A stretch of 64,000 nucleotides of DNA from Oscillospiraceae bacterium. Its GTDB lineage: Bacteria > Bacillota > Clostridia > Oscillospirales > Oscillospiraceae. Every line of letters begins with the position of its first letter. Positions within the stretch are counted from its first letter, which is position 1. The stretch is from the NCBI GenBank assembly GCA_017452505.1, contig JAFTMI010000035.1, forward strand, positions 124,001 through 188,000, read 5' to 3'. The notes under the pieces are model-generated. The model made no database searches and had not been told where the DNA came from. It worked only from the letters and a program-made list of their open reading frames with translations. Shown here in pieces: positions 42,392 through 51,873 of this stretch. Both the position numbers and the translations under genes were made by a program.

Positions 42392-42467
42392 TGGAGCCGG
42401 TAGACGGACTCGAACCCCCGACCTGCTGATTACAAATCAGCTGCTCTACCAACTGAGCTATACCGGC
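42392..42467 (-). tRNA. tRNA-Thr (anticodon UGU)
   Basis: A 76-base tRNA. The acceptor is GCCGGTA/TACCGGC, the D-arm is AGCTCAGTTGGTAGAGC, the anticodon is TGT in the loop TTTGTAA, the T-arm is GGGGGTTCGAGTCC, and CCA is encoded. It is the first gene of the pair. Confidence 0.97.
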
Positions 42468-42487
42468 GGCTCAAACAGAACACGCTT

Positions 42488-42516
42488 ATTATAGCCACGT
42501 TATGCCATTTTGTCAA
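42488..42516 (-). promoter_or_regulatory. Consensus promoter of the tRNA pair
   Basis: -35 TTGACA, 17-bp spacer, -10 TATAAT, about 20 bases upstream of tRNA-Thr. Confidence 0.92.
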
Positions 42517-42646
42517 GGGTTTTTTTCATGAATAACAAAGGATTTTGCAAAAAGTAAACTTTTTTGAAATTGATGAGGAATAACATTGTTTTTCTGCATT
42601 TTTTATGGTAGTATAAGGGCAATTCTTCTAAAATCAGGTGATTTTT

Positions 42647-44539
42647 TTGAAAGCATTTCTACGCAAATTTCAAAATGTATTAGAAAAGCCCTTAACCTAT
42701 TATCTGATAGGCTTTTTTGCTATATTCGCCCCATTCTTTACCATAGAACTGCTGTTGTTATCCATACTGGGCGCCGATACTTTATTCGGTTTGGCTTTCG
42801 GTTTTCTGTGGTCTGTTTTGATTGCGGGTATCATTCTGTTTCTGCCACGGCTGGCAGGTCGTATTGTATTCGGTGTTCTGTATTTTGCGTTACTCCTATG
42901 GGCCTTGGCGCAAAGCGGCTACTATATGGTCTTGGGCAATATGATGTGGGTCTCTACAACCACATTGGCCAAAGAAGGTACAACTTTTATCGGCGATGTG
43001 CTTTCCCAATTCCCAGCCCTTTGGTGGATCGTTGCAACGGTTATGATCATTCTTGGGGTCGTGATCATCTGCATTTTTCCCCATCCTCCTGCCAAGCACC
43101 TACGGCGGCTCCCCTATTTGGCTTGCAGCGCACTGTGCATTATCGGATTGTGTTTCCTGCCGGAGTTAATATTCCGTCAGGATAGGGTTACCGCCAACAA
43201 CTACAACGCATCCTCTTCCTATCGGACAACCTACAACACAATGTATGATGCCAAAGAGGTTTATAATATCACGGGACTGTATCAGCTCCTCGCCAGGGAT
43301 ATTTGGGTCAACGAGCTCTACCCCCTCACCCCCGGCTATAAGACGGCACTTTCAAACCAGCAAAACGAGGTTGATGCATTCTTTAACAAGCGAGGCGAGA
43401 AAAAGCCTAATGAAATGACTGGTGCTTTTGCCAACAAAAATGTGATCCTGGTAATGATGGAGTCTATGGACGACTGGATGATCACACCTTATGACACGCC
43501 CACCTTATCCCGTTTGATGGAAGAAGGTATAAATTTCACCAACTTCTACACCCCGGGTTACGGCAATGGCAGAACCTTAAATTCCGAATTCTGTATGAAC
43601 ACCGGTATCTATCTGCCCACCACGAGCAACCTGGTATTTGACTATGTCACCAATGATTTTAATCAATCCTTGGCTGCGCAGCTTGGCAATTTGGGTTATG
43701 ATTCCCGTGTATTTCACTATAACAGAGCAAGCTACTACAGCCGCAATGTATTAGAGCCGGCGATGGGCTACTCGGAATACGTCAGTTATTTGGATTACAC
43801 CACCGTCAAACAAGACCTCTGCAACGAGCAATACTTCCTGGACAATGATCAAATAAACGACATCTTCTTCCGGGAAGGACCTACCCTTAACACCATTCTT
43901 ACCCGCTCTGCCCATCTTGGCTATACCTATCGGGAGATCACCGGCTACTATGCGCTGAAAAAGTATCCGGAATACAAGACCCTCTACGGCAGTGAAGAAG
44001 AAAACTGTGCCCGGGTAAAAGCGAAAATTGTGGACGATATGTTTAAGCAGCTTTTGAATGCCCTGACCGCCCGGGGAGAACTGGAAAACACCGTGATCAT
44101 CGGTATGACCGACCACTACACCTACGGCTACAAGAATTTGGAAGAGCTGTACAAGCACTCCGGTGTGAACAGCGATCTTCTGCTGGAAAAGACCCCCTGC
44201 TTCATTTGGTCTGTGGGCGGTCCTTCTGTACAAGTGGACAAAACCTTAAGCACCGCCGATTTTCTCCCCACAGTTTTGAACCTTTTGGGCGTGGATTCTC
44301 CCTACAACTATCTCGGCCAGGATGCATTTGATCCTCATTACCAGGGCTACGCTTTGTTCCCCGATGGCAGCTGGATCTGCGACGGCGTTGCCTGGCAGAA
44401 CGGCAAGATTTTAATGAATGAAAAGAACAGAACTGTTACCAATACTGAAATTCACAACATGCAGACACTGTCCCAGGAGTTCCGGGCAGTAAGCAATCTG
44501 CTGCTTACCAGCAACTACTACAAAAACGCACCTGGTTAA
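42647..44539 (+). CDS. LTA synthase-type sulfatase-fold phosphoglycerol transferase
   Basis: A 630-residue membrane protein. About five N-terminal transmembrane helices (1-165) precede an extracellular alkaline phosphatase-superfamily domain. The metal ligand Glu is in VILVMMESMDDW, the nucleophile Thr in GNGRTLNSEF, and Asp-His in GMTDHYTYG. These match LtaS. It probably transfers phosphoglycerol onto a lipid or glycan at the cell surface. The TTG start 5 bases after AGGTGA is chosen by analogy with similar sites here; a GTG nine bases earlier is possible. Confidence 0.9.
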   Translation: MKAFLRKFQNVLEKPLTYYLIGFFAIFAPFFTIELLLLSILGADTLFGLAFGFLWSVLIAGIILFLPRLAGRIVFGVLYFALLLWALAQSGYYMVLGNMMWVSTTTLAKEGTTFIGDVLSQFPALWWIVATVMIILGVVIICIFPHPPAKHLRRLPYLACSALCIIGLCFLPELIFRQDRVTANNYNASSSYRTTYNTMYDAKEVYNITGLYQLLARDIWVNELYPLTPGYKTALSNQQNEVDAFFNKRGEKKPNEMTGAFANKNVILVMMESMDDWMITPYDTPTLSRLMEEGINFTNFYTPGYGNGRTLNSEFCMNTGIYLPTTSNLVFDYVTNDFNQSLAAQLGNLGYDSRVFHYNRASYYSRNVLEPAMGYSEYVSYLDYTTVKQDLCNEQYFLDNDQINDIFFREGPTLNTILTRSAHLGYTYREITGYYALKKYPEYKTLYGSEEENCARVKAKIVDDMFKQLLNALTARGELENTVIIGMTDHYTYGYKNLEELYKHSGVNSDLLLEKTPCFIWSVGGPSVQVDKTLSTADFLPTVLNLLGVDSPYNYLGQDAFDPHYQGYALFPDGSWICDGVAWQNGKILMNEKNRTVTNTEIHNMQTLSQEFRAVSNLLLTSNYYKNAPG

Positions 44540-44553
44540 CCAGGTGCGTTTTT
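44522..44553. terminator. Palindromic bidirectional terminator overlapping two stop codons
   Basis: A perfect 16-bp inverted repeat (AAAAACGCACCTGGTT and complement) spans the stop of the LtaS-type gene and reaches the stop of the convergent MBL gene. Confidence 0.9.
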
Positions 44554-45181
44554 ATATGGTGATTATTTCTCCCATTTGGGGAATAAACAAATTCGTTGCG
44601 CCGGCAGTGGCGCTTTCCACCGCTGTCCACAGGCCGTAAGGGTCATTGTTTCGCTCCGGTAAGTGGAGCAAAACCACCTTATCTGCCAAAGAGCAGGACA
44701 GTTCCCAAGCGGACTTCGTATTGGCATAGGCATACGGCCCGATCAGCACATCCGGCTTGGGTAGGTCTGAACGGTTCTTCCACTGCAGGGGAGCTGCATC
44801 GCCCATAAACCATACGCACTTGCTACCTTTTATAATAAAGCTATGGTGCACAAGGCCCGGTTCAGTTTTGCCGATATGGCGGCTGGGTACGGGTCTAATC
44901 GTTACCTCCCCTATCCGCACCCCCTCCATAGGCAGATACTCCGGCCCAAGGATGGGCCGGAGATTCTGATTGCGGTATGGGAGAAGCAACGCTTCGCTGC
45001 AGTGATCCGGATGGTTATGGGTAAATGCAAAAACATCGGGAGGACTAATCAGCAGGCTGTCTGCGATGGCAGCCGGTGTAGGAAGATAGATATCAATTCC
45101 ATCACACAGACCGTCCAGCAGAATGGACACGCCATCCATTTTCAGCAACACGCCGGCATTGGCTGTGCGTTGTATCTCCAT
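44552..45181 (-). CDS. MBL-fold metal-dependent hydrolase
   Basis: A 209-residue metallo-beta-lactamase fold protein. The metal motif is FTHNHPDHCSEAL near residue 54, SRHIG supplies a further His, and WFMGDAAPL the bridging Asp. It resembles UlaG/YtnP-like small hydrolases. It is the last gene of the dehydrogenase operon, 6 bases after E1, so it may hydrolyse an intermediate or thioester of that pathway. The role is inference. Confidence 0.87.
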   Translation of the reverse strand: MEIQRTANAGVLLKMDGVSILLDGLCDGIDIYLPTPAAIADSLLISPPDVFAFTHNHPDHCSEALLLPYRNQNLRPILGPEYLPMEGVRIGEVTIRPVPSRHIGKTEPGLVHHSFIIKGSKCVWFMGDAAPLQWKNRSDLPKPDVLIGPYAYANTKSAWELSCSLADKVVLLHLPERNNDPYGLWTAVESATAGATNLFIPQMGEIITI

Positions 45182-45187
45182 TGGAAA

Positions 45188-47662
45188 TTACACGCCTTCC
45201 TTAGCGCGGCGGATGGTCTCAGCCTCAGTGCAGCCGGTGGTGGAGACATGGTCTTCCAGGGGAACCAGCTTGTCGTTGATAGCATCGAGGATCCAGCTTG
45301 CCTGGGGGAAGAAGTACTCGTCGAACTCGAAGGGAGGAGTGATCCAGTTCTTAGCACCGATCACAACGGGAGGTGCATCCAGATCGTCGAAGCACAGCTC
45401 GGTGATGTTACGAGCCACATCGTTCATGAAGCTGCCACGGGCGCAGGCATCGGATACCAGGACAACGCGGCCGGTCTTGCGGACGGACTCAACGATTTTG
45501 GTGTAATCCAAAGGAGCCAGGGAGTGGATGTTGATAACATCAGCCTCCATGCCGTACTTCTCGGACAGGGTCTTAACAGCGTCCATAGCGCGGTACAGAA
45601 CTGCGCCAATGGTCAGAATGGTAACATCCTTACCGTCGCGGACCTTGTTCACATCACCGATGGTGATCTCGTAACGCTCCTCAGGAACGCCACCCTCGTG
45701 GAACTGCTCGCCCACGTCGTAAATTCTCTGAGATTCGAAGAAGACAACGGGGTCAGTGCCCTTCAGAGCGGTCTCCATCAAGCCCTTAGCTTCCCAAGGA
45801 GTTGCGGGGAACACGACCTTCAAACCGGGAATGTGAGCACACAGAGCGGTCCAGTCCTGAGAGTGCTGAGCGCCGTACTTGGAGCCCACGGAAACACGCA
45901 GAACCAGGGGCATCTTCAAAATGCCGGCAGACATTGCCTGCCACTTAGCCATCTGGTTGAAGATTTCATCACCGGCGCAGCCGATGAAGTCAGCGTACAT
46001 CAGCTCAACCAAAGCGCGGCCGCCGGACAGAGCGTAACCGACAGCAGTACCAACGATAGCGCCCTCAGCCAGAGGAGAGTTGAACAGACGGCAGTGAGGC
46101 AGAGCGTCCATCATGCCACGGTAAACAGCGAATGCGCCACCCCAGTCACGGCAATCTTCGCCGTATGCGATCAGAGTGGGATCCTCATAGAAACGGTCCC
46201 AGATAACCTCGGACAGAGCATCGCGGAGGTTATACAGCTTCATCTTGGAAACGGGCTTGCCGTCGGGGCCGATGGGGCTGCGGCTCTTGGACTTGATCTT
46301 CTTGTAGCCCTCAGCCTCTTCCTTGGGAACGGTGAACTCGGGCTCACGGTCGGTGAACTTCTCAACCTTCTGGTTGGAGTACATCAGGCGCTCCACAACA
46401 GCGGGGTCCTTATCGAAGTCGCAGTAGGGGCTGATCTCGGGATCAGCAGCAGCCTTGCAGATAATGGTCATGCGCTCCTTTGTCTCAGCCAGGATAGCAT
46501 CCACATCAGCCTGGGTCATCACACCGGCCTCGATCAGAGCAGCGGGATAGGTGGTCAGAGGATCAACTTCCTTCCAAGCATCCATCTCTTCCTTGGTGCG
46601 GTATGCGTTCTGGTCGGAGACGGAGTGGCCGGAGAAGCGGTAGGTCAGGGTTTCCAGCATGACAGGACCCTGGCCGTTACGCAGCAGCTCCAGCTTGCGC
46701 TCCATGGCATCGATCACTGCCAGGGGGTTGAAGCCGTCGACAGTCTCTGCGTGGAACTGGGTGGGGCTGACGCCGGAAGCGATACGGGACATACAGCCCT
46801 GGCCCATGGTCTCGCCGCGGGTCTGGTCGCCCATACCGTAGGAGTTATTGAAGATGTTGTACAGGATGGGCATGCCTTCCTTGTGGGACTCCCACAGGGT
46901 CTTGTACTGGTCCATAGCGGAGAAGTTCAGAGCTTCCCACACAGGGCCACGGGCCATAGCAGCATCGCCCACGTTGCAAACAACGATACCCTTCTGCTCG
47001 TTGACCTTCTTAAACAGAGCTGCACCGGTGGAGATGGTGCCGGAACCGCCAACGATAGCATTGTTGGGGTAGATACCGAAGGGCAGGAAGAAGGCGTGCA
47101 TAGAACCGCCCATGCCCAGGTGGAAACCGGTCTCACGGGCGAAAATCTCGGACAGCGTACCGTACAGGATGAAGCGGATAGCCAGGTCCTTGGTGTCCTT
47201 AGCTTCGCCCAGCTTCTGAGCAGCGCGCAGGCACTTGCCTTCCAGGAAGTTCTCCATCACGTTCATCAGCTGCTCATCGCTCATCTTGTTGATGGTGGAC
47301 AGAGCCTTAGCCAAAATCTCGGAGTGAGAACGGTGAGAACCGAAAGCGAAGTCGTTCTCGTCCAGCAGGTAAGCCTGGCCGACACAAGCTGCTTCCTGGC
47401 CGATGGACAGGTGAGCAGGACCGGGATAGGTGTGGTCGATGCCGTTGTAGCCGCCCTGAGTCTTGATGTTGTTCAGCATGGTCTCGAACTCACGCAGAAC
47501 AGTCATATCACGGAAAATGCGAATCAGGTCTTCCTTGGTGTACTTACCGGACTCCAGCTCTTCCTTGACGGTCTTGTTGTACTGGTTTACGGGGATTTCG
47601 TTGAAGGTGACCTTGCCAGCCTCGCGGACTTTGGCAGGATCCACAAACAAACTCTTAGGCAT
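45188..47662 (-). CDS. Fused E1 alpha-beta subunit of a 2-oxoacid dehydrogenase complex
   Basis: An 824-residue thiamine diphosphate enzyme. Residues ~1-440 are the E1 alpha half (HLSIGQEAACVG; the TPP-binding GDAAMARGPVWEALN...NN motif near 230-270; phosphorylation-loop-like YRFSGHSVSDQNAYR). Residues ~480-824 are the E1 beta half (IAYGEDCRDWGGAF, FNSPLAEGAIVGTAVGYAL). The halves are separate proteins in most PDH, acetoin and branched-chain complexes. It decarboxylates a 2-oxoacid and acylates E2. Substrate (pyruvate, acetoin or branched-chain) is undecided. GGAGGAAATGAAAA precedes the ATG. Confidence 0.92.
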   Translation of the reverse strand: MPKSLFVDPAKVREAGKVTFNEIPVNQYNKTVKEELESGKYTKEDLIRIFRDMTVLREFETMLNNIKTQGGYNGIDHTYPGPAHLSIGQEAACVGQAYLLDENDFAFGSHRSHSEILAKALSTINKMSDEQLMNVMENFLEGKCLRAAQKLGEAKDTKDLAIRFILYGTLSEIFARETGFHLGMGGSMHAFFLPFGIYPNNAIVGGSGTISTGAALFKKVNEQKGIVVCNVGDAAMARGPVWEALNFSAMDQYKTLWESHKEGMPILYNIFNNSYGMGDQTRGETMGQGCMSRIASGVSPTQFHAETVDGFNPLAVIDAMERKLELLRNGQGPVMLETLTYRFSGHSVSDQNAYRTKEEMDAWKEVDPLTTYPAALIEAGVMTQADVDAILAETKERMTIICKAAADPEISPYCDFDKDPAVVERLMYSNQKVEKFTDREPEFTVPKEEAEGYKKIKSKSRSPIGPDGKPVSKMKLYNLRDALSEVIWDRFYEDPTLIAYGEDCRDWGGAFAVYRGMMDALPHCRLFNSPLAEGAIVGTAVGYALSGGRALVELMYADFIGCAGDEIFNQMAKWQAMSAGILKMPLVLRVSVGSKYGAQHSQDWTALCAHIPGLKVVFPATPWEAKGLMETALKGTDPVVFFESQRIYDVGEQFHEGGVPEERYEITIGDVNKVRDGKDVTILTIGAVLYRAMDAVKTLSEKYGMEADVINIHSLAPLDYTKIVESVRKTGRVVLVSDACARGSFMNDVARNITELCFDDLDAPPVVIGAKNWITPPFEFDEYFFPQASWILDAINDKLVPLEDHVSTTGCTEAETIRRAKEGV

Positions 47663-47676
47663 TTTTCATTTCCTCC

Positions 47677-49044
47677 TTAAATATGGAAAATTGCTTCTCG
47701 GATAATTTCTGCAACAGTGGGATGGGGGAACACAAATTTCTTTAGTCGCTCGGGGTTCAATTCGGTATCCACCATCATCGTTGCGGTCATAATGATTTCA
47801 GAGGCGTAGGAGCCAACCATATGGCAGCCCACCAAGCGGTTGCGGTCAGTATCCACCACCAGCTTGATAAAGCCCTTGCCGCCCTCAGTCTCGGCCAGGT
47901 AACGGCCGGCATAGGACATGGGGAGCTTGACCTCTTTAACAGTCATTCCCAGCTTTTCTGCGCCCTCCTTGCTATGGCCAACAGAGGCCACCTCGGGATC
48001 GGTGTAGATCACAGCGGGAATCACATCATAACGCATTTCGTCGGGCTTGCCCAACATATGGTTCACAGCCACCTCGGCTTCCCGGTAAGCGGTGTGAGCC
48101 AGCATAGACTTGCCATTGCAGTCACCGATGGCATATACATTCTGCACAGTGGTGCACATATGCCGGTCAGTAACGATGGCGGCTCTGTCCATCTGCAGGT
48201 TCAGAGTTTCCAGGCCGATACCTGCAGTAGCAGGACGGCGGCCGGCAGAAAGCAGGACCTTATCGCAGGAAATTTCCTTCTTCTCGCCATTTTCTTCGTA
48301 AATGACGGAGTTGGTCTTAACTTCCAGAACCTTGGAAGAAAGCTTGAACTCCATTCCACGCTTTTGGAAAGCATCGGTAAGGACCTTGCAAATTTCCGGG
48401 TCAGTAGCGCCGGCAATCTTGGGCATCATTTCAATAACGGTAACGGGAACGCCCACACTTGCAAAGTAGTAGGCCATTTCCAAACCGATGACACCGCCAC
48501 CGATAACCACCATTTTCTTGGGAAGCTCGGTCATATCCAGCACTTCCCGGTTGGTGACCACAAAGCCGGATGCCAGGCCTTCCTTCAGACCGGGAACCGG
48601 AGGAACCACCGTTTCGGAGCCGCTGGCAATTGCCAGCCGGCGTCCGATATAGGTGTTTCCATTGGCAGCTACAGAAAAGCCGTCCTCTGCCCTGCCGGTG
48701 ATCTGCGCCTCGCCGGTAATAACAGTAACATTGTTAGCACCCATGGTAGCGCCCACACCGGACACCAAGGTCTTAACAACCTTATTCTTCCGGGCGATCA
48801 CCTTGGCATGGTCATAGGTAACACCTGTTGCCACAACACCGAAAGCTTCGCTTTCTGTTGCATGTCGATACATCTTGGAAGAGTTCAACAGGGTTTTGGT
48901 GGGGATGCAACCCTCGTTGAGGCAGGTGCCTCCCAGGGCTCTTTTCTCGAACAGGGCAACCTTCAAGCCACCCTGTGCGGCTCTTTCGGCACATAAGTAA
49001 CCGCCGGGGCCGCCGCCAACAACCAATAAATCGAACATTTCCAT
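47677..49044 (-). CDS. lpdA: Dihydrolipoyl dehydrogenase (E3)
   Basis: A 455-residue flavoprotein disulfide reductase. FAD motif VGGGPGGYLCAERAA, redox disulfide GGTCLNEGCIPTK (C42 and C47), NAD motif VIGGGVIGLEMAYYFA and the catalytic His in FPHPTVAEII are intact. It reoxidises the lipoyl groups of E2 and reduces NAD+. It lies between E2 and E1, with gaps of 4 and 14 bases. There is no lipoyl domain fused to it. Confidence 0.96.
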   Translation of the reverse strand: MEMFDLLVVGGGPGGYLCAERAAQGGLKVALFEKRALGGTCLNEGCIPTKTLLNSSKMYRHATESEAFGVVATGVTYDHAKVIARKNKVVKTLVSGVGATMGANNVTVITGEAQITGRAEDGFSVAANGNTYIGRRLAIASGSETVVPPVPGLKEGLASGFVVTNREVLDMTELPKKMVVIGGGVIGLEMAYYFASVGVPVTVIEMMPKIAGATDPEICKVLTDAFQKRGMEFKLSSKVLEVKTNSVIYEENGEKKEISCDKVLLSAGRRPATAGIGLETLNLQMDRAAIVTDRHMCTTVQNVYAIGDCNGKSMLAHTAYREAEVAVNHMLGKPDEMRYDVIPAVIYTDPEVASVGHSKEGAEKLGMTVKEVKLPMSYAGRYLAETEGGKGFIKLVVDTDRNRLVGCHMVGSYASEIIMTATMMVDTELNPERLKKFVFPHPTVAEIIREAIFHI

Positions 49045-49048
49045 AGGC

Positions 49049-50932
49049 TTATTTACTCAGCAGAACGGTGAAGTTCTCAAGGTTGAAGCCCAGTTCCTTC
49101 TGGAACTTGGCAGCGGGTGTGCCGTCCACAGCGCGGTGATCGTAGGTCAGGCTCAAGCCCATAGCGGGATATATCTCGATGCCGCCGTCCTTGCCCTTAC
49201 GGACACGGTCAATGGTACCGCAGACGCCCAGGATACCGGTCTGGGGAGGATTGATAACGGGCGTGAAGGACTCAACACCCATATTGCCCAGGTTGGACAC
49301 GGTGAAGCTGCCGCCGGATAGCTTGTCGGGGCTGATGGCGCCGTCACGGCACTCAGCAGCCAGTTCCTTAACAGCCTTGGAGATCTCCAGCAGGCTCATC
49401 TCGTCAGCATGACGGATGGTGGGAACCATCAAGCCGCGGGGCGTATCCACAGCAACACCCAGGTTGACATGGTTGAAGATGCGGATGTTGTTATCATCCA
49501 GCATATTTGCGTTCAGATCGGGGTGGTTCAGCAGCGTACGGGAAACAGCGTACAGAACAATGTCGCCCAAAGTGATGCCTGCGTACTCGCCACCGGCAGC
49601 CTTCAGCTGCTTGCGGTAGTTGAGGATTGCGGTAGCATCAAAGGAAGTGTTGTGGGTCAGCTGAGCCATGGTATGCAAGGAAGTGGTCATGGACTTGCTG
49701 ATCGCGCGGCGGATACCGCTGAACTTCACATCGCGGTACTCGGCCTCTGCCTCGGCAGCAGCAGGTGCAGGAGCAGCGGCGGGTGCGGGAGCTGCAGCAG
49801 GTGCAGCCTGGACAGCGGGAGCAGCCTGTGCCACAACAGGAGGATTGGCCATCAGCTCACGGACATCACGCTCGATGATGCGGCCATTGGGACCGGTACC
49901 GGTAGCCATAGTAGCATCCACGCCGGCAGTAGCAGCCAGCTTCTTGGCTCTGGGAGATACAGCAGCGCCTGCGTTAGCAGCAGGAGCAGCAGCGCCACCG
50001 GGCACACCGATGGTACAAACGGGATCCAGGCAGGGAACTTCGTCGCCTTCCTCGTGGAGGATCTCCAAGATCGTACCGGTAGCAGTGGACTCGCACTCGA
50101 AGGATGCCTTATCGGTTTCGTAGGTAAACAGGATGTCGCCTTCCTTAACGGAATCGCCAACCTTCCTCAACCACTCGCCGATGATGCAGCTTTCCACGGT
50201 GATGCCAGCCTTGGGCATGATCACGGTCTGCGCACCGGCAGCGGCAGGAGCAGCGGCTTCAGCAGCAGGCGCAGCCTCAGCAGGTGCTTCGGCAGCGGCG
50301 GGAGTACCGCCAATGCCCTTCAAGCAATCGGTGGGTTCGCCGTGGGGACCAACGGCACAGACATTCTCCAGGCAGGGAACTTCATCGCCCTCTTCATAGA
50401 AGATAGCCAACAGCTCGCCTTCCTCGGTGGACTCGCACTCGAAGGATGCCTTATCGGTTTCGTAAGTAAACAGAACATCGCCGACCTTGATCTGGTCGCC
50501 AACCTTCTTCAGCCACTCGCCAATGATACAGCTTTCTACGGTGATACCGGCCTTGGGCATCAGAACGCCACGGGCCTTGGTAGCGCATGCAGCGGCAGGA
50601 GCAGCTGCGGGAGCTGCGGCTGCAGGTGCAGCAGCAGGTGCTTCGGCAGGAGCCTCAGCAGCGGAACCGCCACGCAGGGCGGAGGTGTCTTCGCCGGGGT
50701 TACCGACAGCACAGACATTTACAAGGCAGGGAACCTCGTCGCCCTCTTCAAAGAAGATGTCGAGCAGGGTGCCTGCTGCGGTGGATTCGCATTCGAAAGA
50801 TGCCTTATCGGTTTCATAGGTGAACAGAACGTCGCCAACATTTACAGGGTCGCCGACCTTCTTGATCCACTCACCGATAATACAGCTTTCCACGGTGATG
50901 CCCGCCTTGGGCATGATGACTGCATTTGCCAA
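49049..50932 (-). CDS. Dihydrolipoamide acyltransferase (E2) with three lipoyl domains
   Basis: A 627-residue E2. Three lipoyl domains start with MPKAGITVESCIIGEW at about residues 6, 130 and 246, and each carries the lipoyl Lys in ETDKASFECES. Ala/Pro-rich linkers join them. A peripheral subunit-binding domain follows (SPRAKKLAATAGVD..GPNGRIIERDV, about 355-395), and then the catalytic domain with the active-site DHRAVDGTPAAKF. A TTG start 8 bases after GGAGG is chosen because it begins MANAVIMPKAG exactly at the first lipoyl domain. Three lipoyl domains are more than the one usual in Gram-positive PDH. Confidence 0.93.
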   Translation of the reverse strand: MANAVIMPKAGITVESCIIGEWIKKVGDPVNVGDVLFTYETDKASFECESTAAGTLLDIFFEEGDEVPCLVNVCAVGNPGEDTSALRGGSAAEAPAEAPAAAPAAAAPAAAPAAACATKARGVLMPKAGITVESCIIGEWLKKVGDQIKVGDVLFTYETDKASFECESTEEGELLAIFYEEGDEVPCLENVCAVGPHGEPTDCLKGIGGTPAAAEAPAEAAPAAEAAAPAAAGAQTVIMPKAGITVESCIIGEWLRKVGDSVKEGDILFTYETDKASFECESTATGTILEILHEEGDEVPCLDPVCTIGVPGGAAAPAANAGAAVSPRAKKLAATAGVDATMATGTGPNGRIIERDVRELMANPPVVAQAAPAVQAAPAAAPAPAAAPAPAAAEAEAEYRDVKFSGIRRAISKSMTTSLHTMAQLTHNTSFDATAILNYRKQLKAAGGEYAGITLGDIVLYAVSRTLLNHPDLNANMLDDNNIRIFNHVNLGVAVDTPRGLMVPTIRHADEMSLLEISKAVKELAAECRDGAISPDKLSGGSFTVSNLGNMGVESFTPVINPPQTGILGVCGTIDRVRKGKDGGIEIYPAMGLSLTYDHRAVDGTPAAKFQKELGFNLENFTVLLSK

Positions 50933-50985
50933 AGGGAATTCCTCCTTTATTCTTAGGGGTTTGCGACATATCCGCAACACACCAT

Positions 50986-51029
50986 TGTTATACATGTTAA
51001 TTATAACACTACATAACACAATTCGTCAA
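50986..51029 (-). promoter_or_regulatory. Promoter and candidate operator of the dehydrogenase operon
   Basis: -35 TTGACG, 18-bp spacer, -10 TATAAT on the minus strand (51000-51029). TGTTATA (50986-50992) and TATAACA (51002-51008) form an inverted repeat overlapping the -10 box. The same heptamer occurs twice at the DeoR gene promoter, suggesting a shared regulator. Confidence 0.62.
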
Positions 51030-51055
51030 TAGTGATTTGCTACAAAAATACAGAA

Positions 51056-51084
51056 CCGAACCTGTCTGTTATAGACAGGTTCGG
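51056..51084 (-). terminator. Terminator of the DeoR gene
   Basis: A perfect 12-bp stem CCGAACCTGTCT and complement with a five-base loop, followed on the minus strand by a T-rich stretch. Confidence 0.88.
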
Positions 51085-51089
51085 CATTT

Positions 51090-51839
51090 TTACAGCAGCT
51101 TGAGACCGGCTTTATGGGCTGCGATTTGAAACTGTTCCGGCATAGGTCCATCAGAAACAAGATAGTCCACATCGGACAGCTGTGCAAAGGTATAGGGCAT
51201 CAAGCATTTCAGCTTTTCCCGGCCGCACATCACCACACTGGTGCGGGCCTTTTGAATCACCTTGCGTTTCACTAACATATCGCTCTCCGTACCGCAGGTA
51301 AAACCGGCGTCCACACTGCAGCCGGACACACCGATGAAAGCAAGGTCAATATTGATCTTGTCTAACATTTCCAAAGTATTTTGTCCGGAAAGCGCCAGAT
51401 TTTTCCGATTTATGGTGCCGCAGCACAAGGTTACCACAGGATTGTGCAGGCGGCATAATTCCAACGCAATACTGGGTCCGGTAGTAAAAATATTCACATT
51501 GATATCCGGAAGACTCCGGGCCAACATCAAGTTTGTTGTACTGGCATCTAAGAAAATGGAACTATGGGGCTGGAGAAATTCCATGGCTTTTTGGGCAATC
51601 GCAAACTTACCTGCATTATTCTCCCCTATCCGCACATTAAATTCCGGGTCACCGCTGTGCCGGACGGATTTTGCACCACCCCGGAATTTCACCACGACGC
51701 CTGCTTCGGTCAGCGCATCCAAATCCCGGTGAATTGTCATCAAAGAGACCTCCGGAAACAGTGCTTGCAGCTCCTTGATGGTCACAACATTCTTCTGCTC
51801 TATGTATTCTTTCATTCTATCCAGGCGAATATTATTCAT
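51090..51839 (-). CDS. DeoR/GlpR-family transcriptional regulator
   Basis: A 249-residue regulator. The N-terminal DeoR helix-turn-helix spans about 1-57 (VVTIKELQALFPEVSLMTIHRDLDALTEAGVVVKFRGGA). The ISOCOT sugar-phosphate-binding fold follows, with DASTTNLMLAR, TTGPSIALEL, GG/CCGTINRKNLALSG and GVSGCSVDAGFTCG. DeoR proteins normally sense a phosphorylated metabolite. The ATG is preferred over a GTG four codons upstream that lies in the ribosome site. It separates the dehydrogenase operon from lplA, and probably controls one or both. Confidence 0.93.
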   Translation of the reverse strand: MNNIRLDRMKEYIEQKNVVTIKELQALFPEVSLMTIHRDLDALTEAGVVVKFRGGAKSVRHSGDPEFNVRIGENNAGKFAIAQKAMEFLQPHSSIFLDASTTNLMLARSLPDINVNIFTTGPSIALELCRLHNPVVTLCCGTINRKNLALSGQNTLEMLDKINIDLAFIGVSGCSVDAGFTCGTESDMLVKRKVIQKARTSVVMCGREKLKCLMPYTFAQLSDVDYLVSDGPMPEQFQIAAHKAGLKLL

Positions 51840-51873
51840 AATGTACCTCACAAATGTTAAAACCTTAAATATT

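Noticed and set aside
44843-47680. A very long open frame on the plus strand opposite the E1 gene (945 codons).
   Set aside because: It is antisense to a convincing E1 with full catalytic motifs; its protein has no recognisable domain and low-complexity codon-shadow composition.
49409-50956. A 515-codon open frame opposite E2, Gly/Ser-rich.
   Set aside because: Its repeats are the complement of the three lipoyl domains and Ala/Pro linkers of E2.
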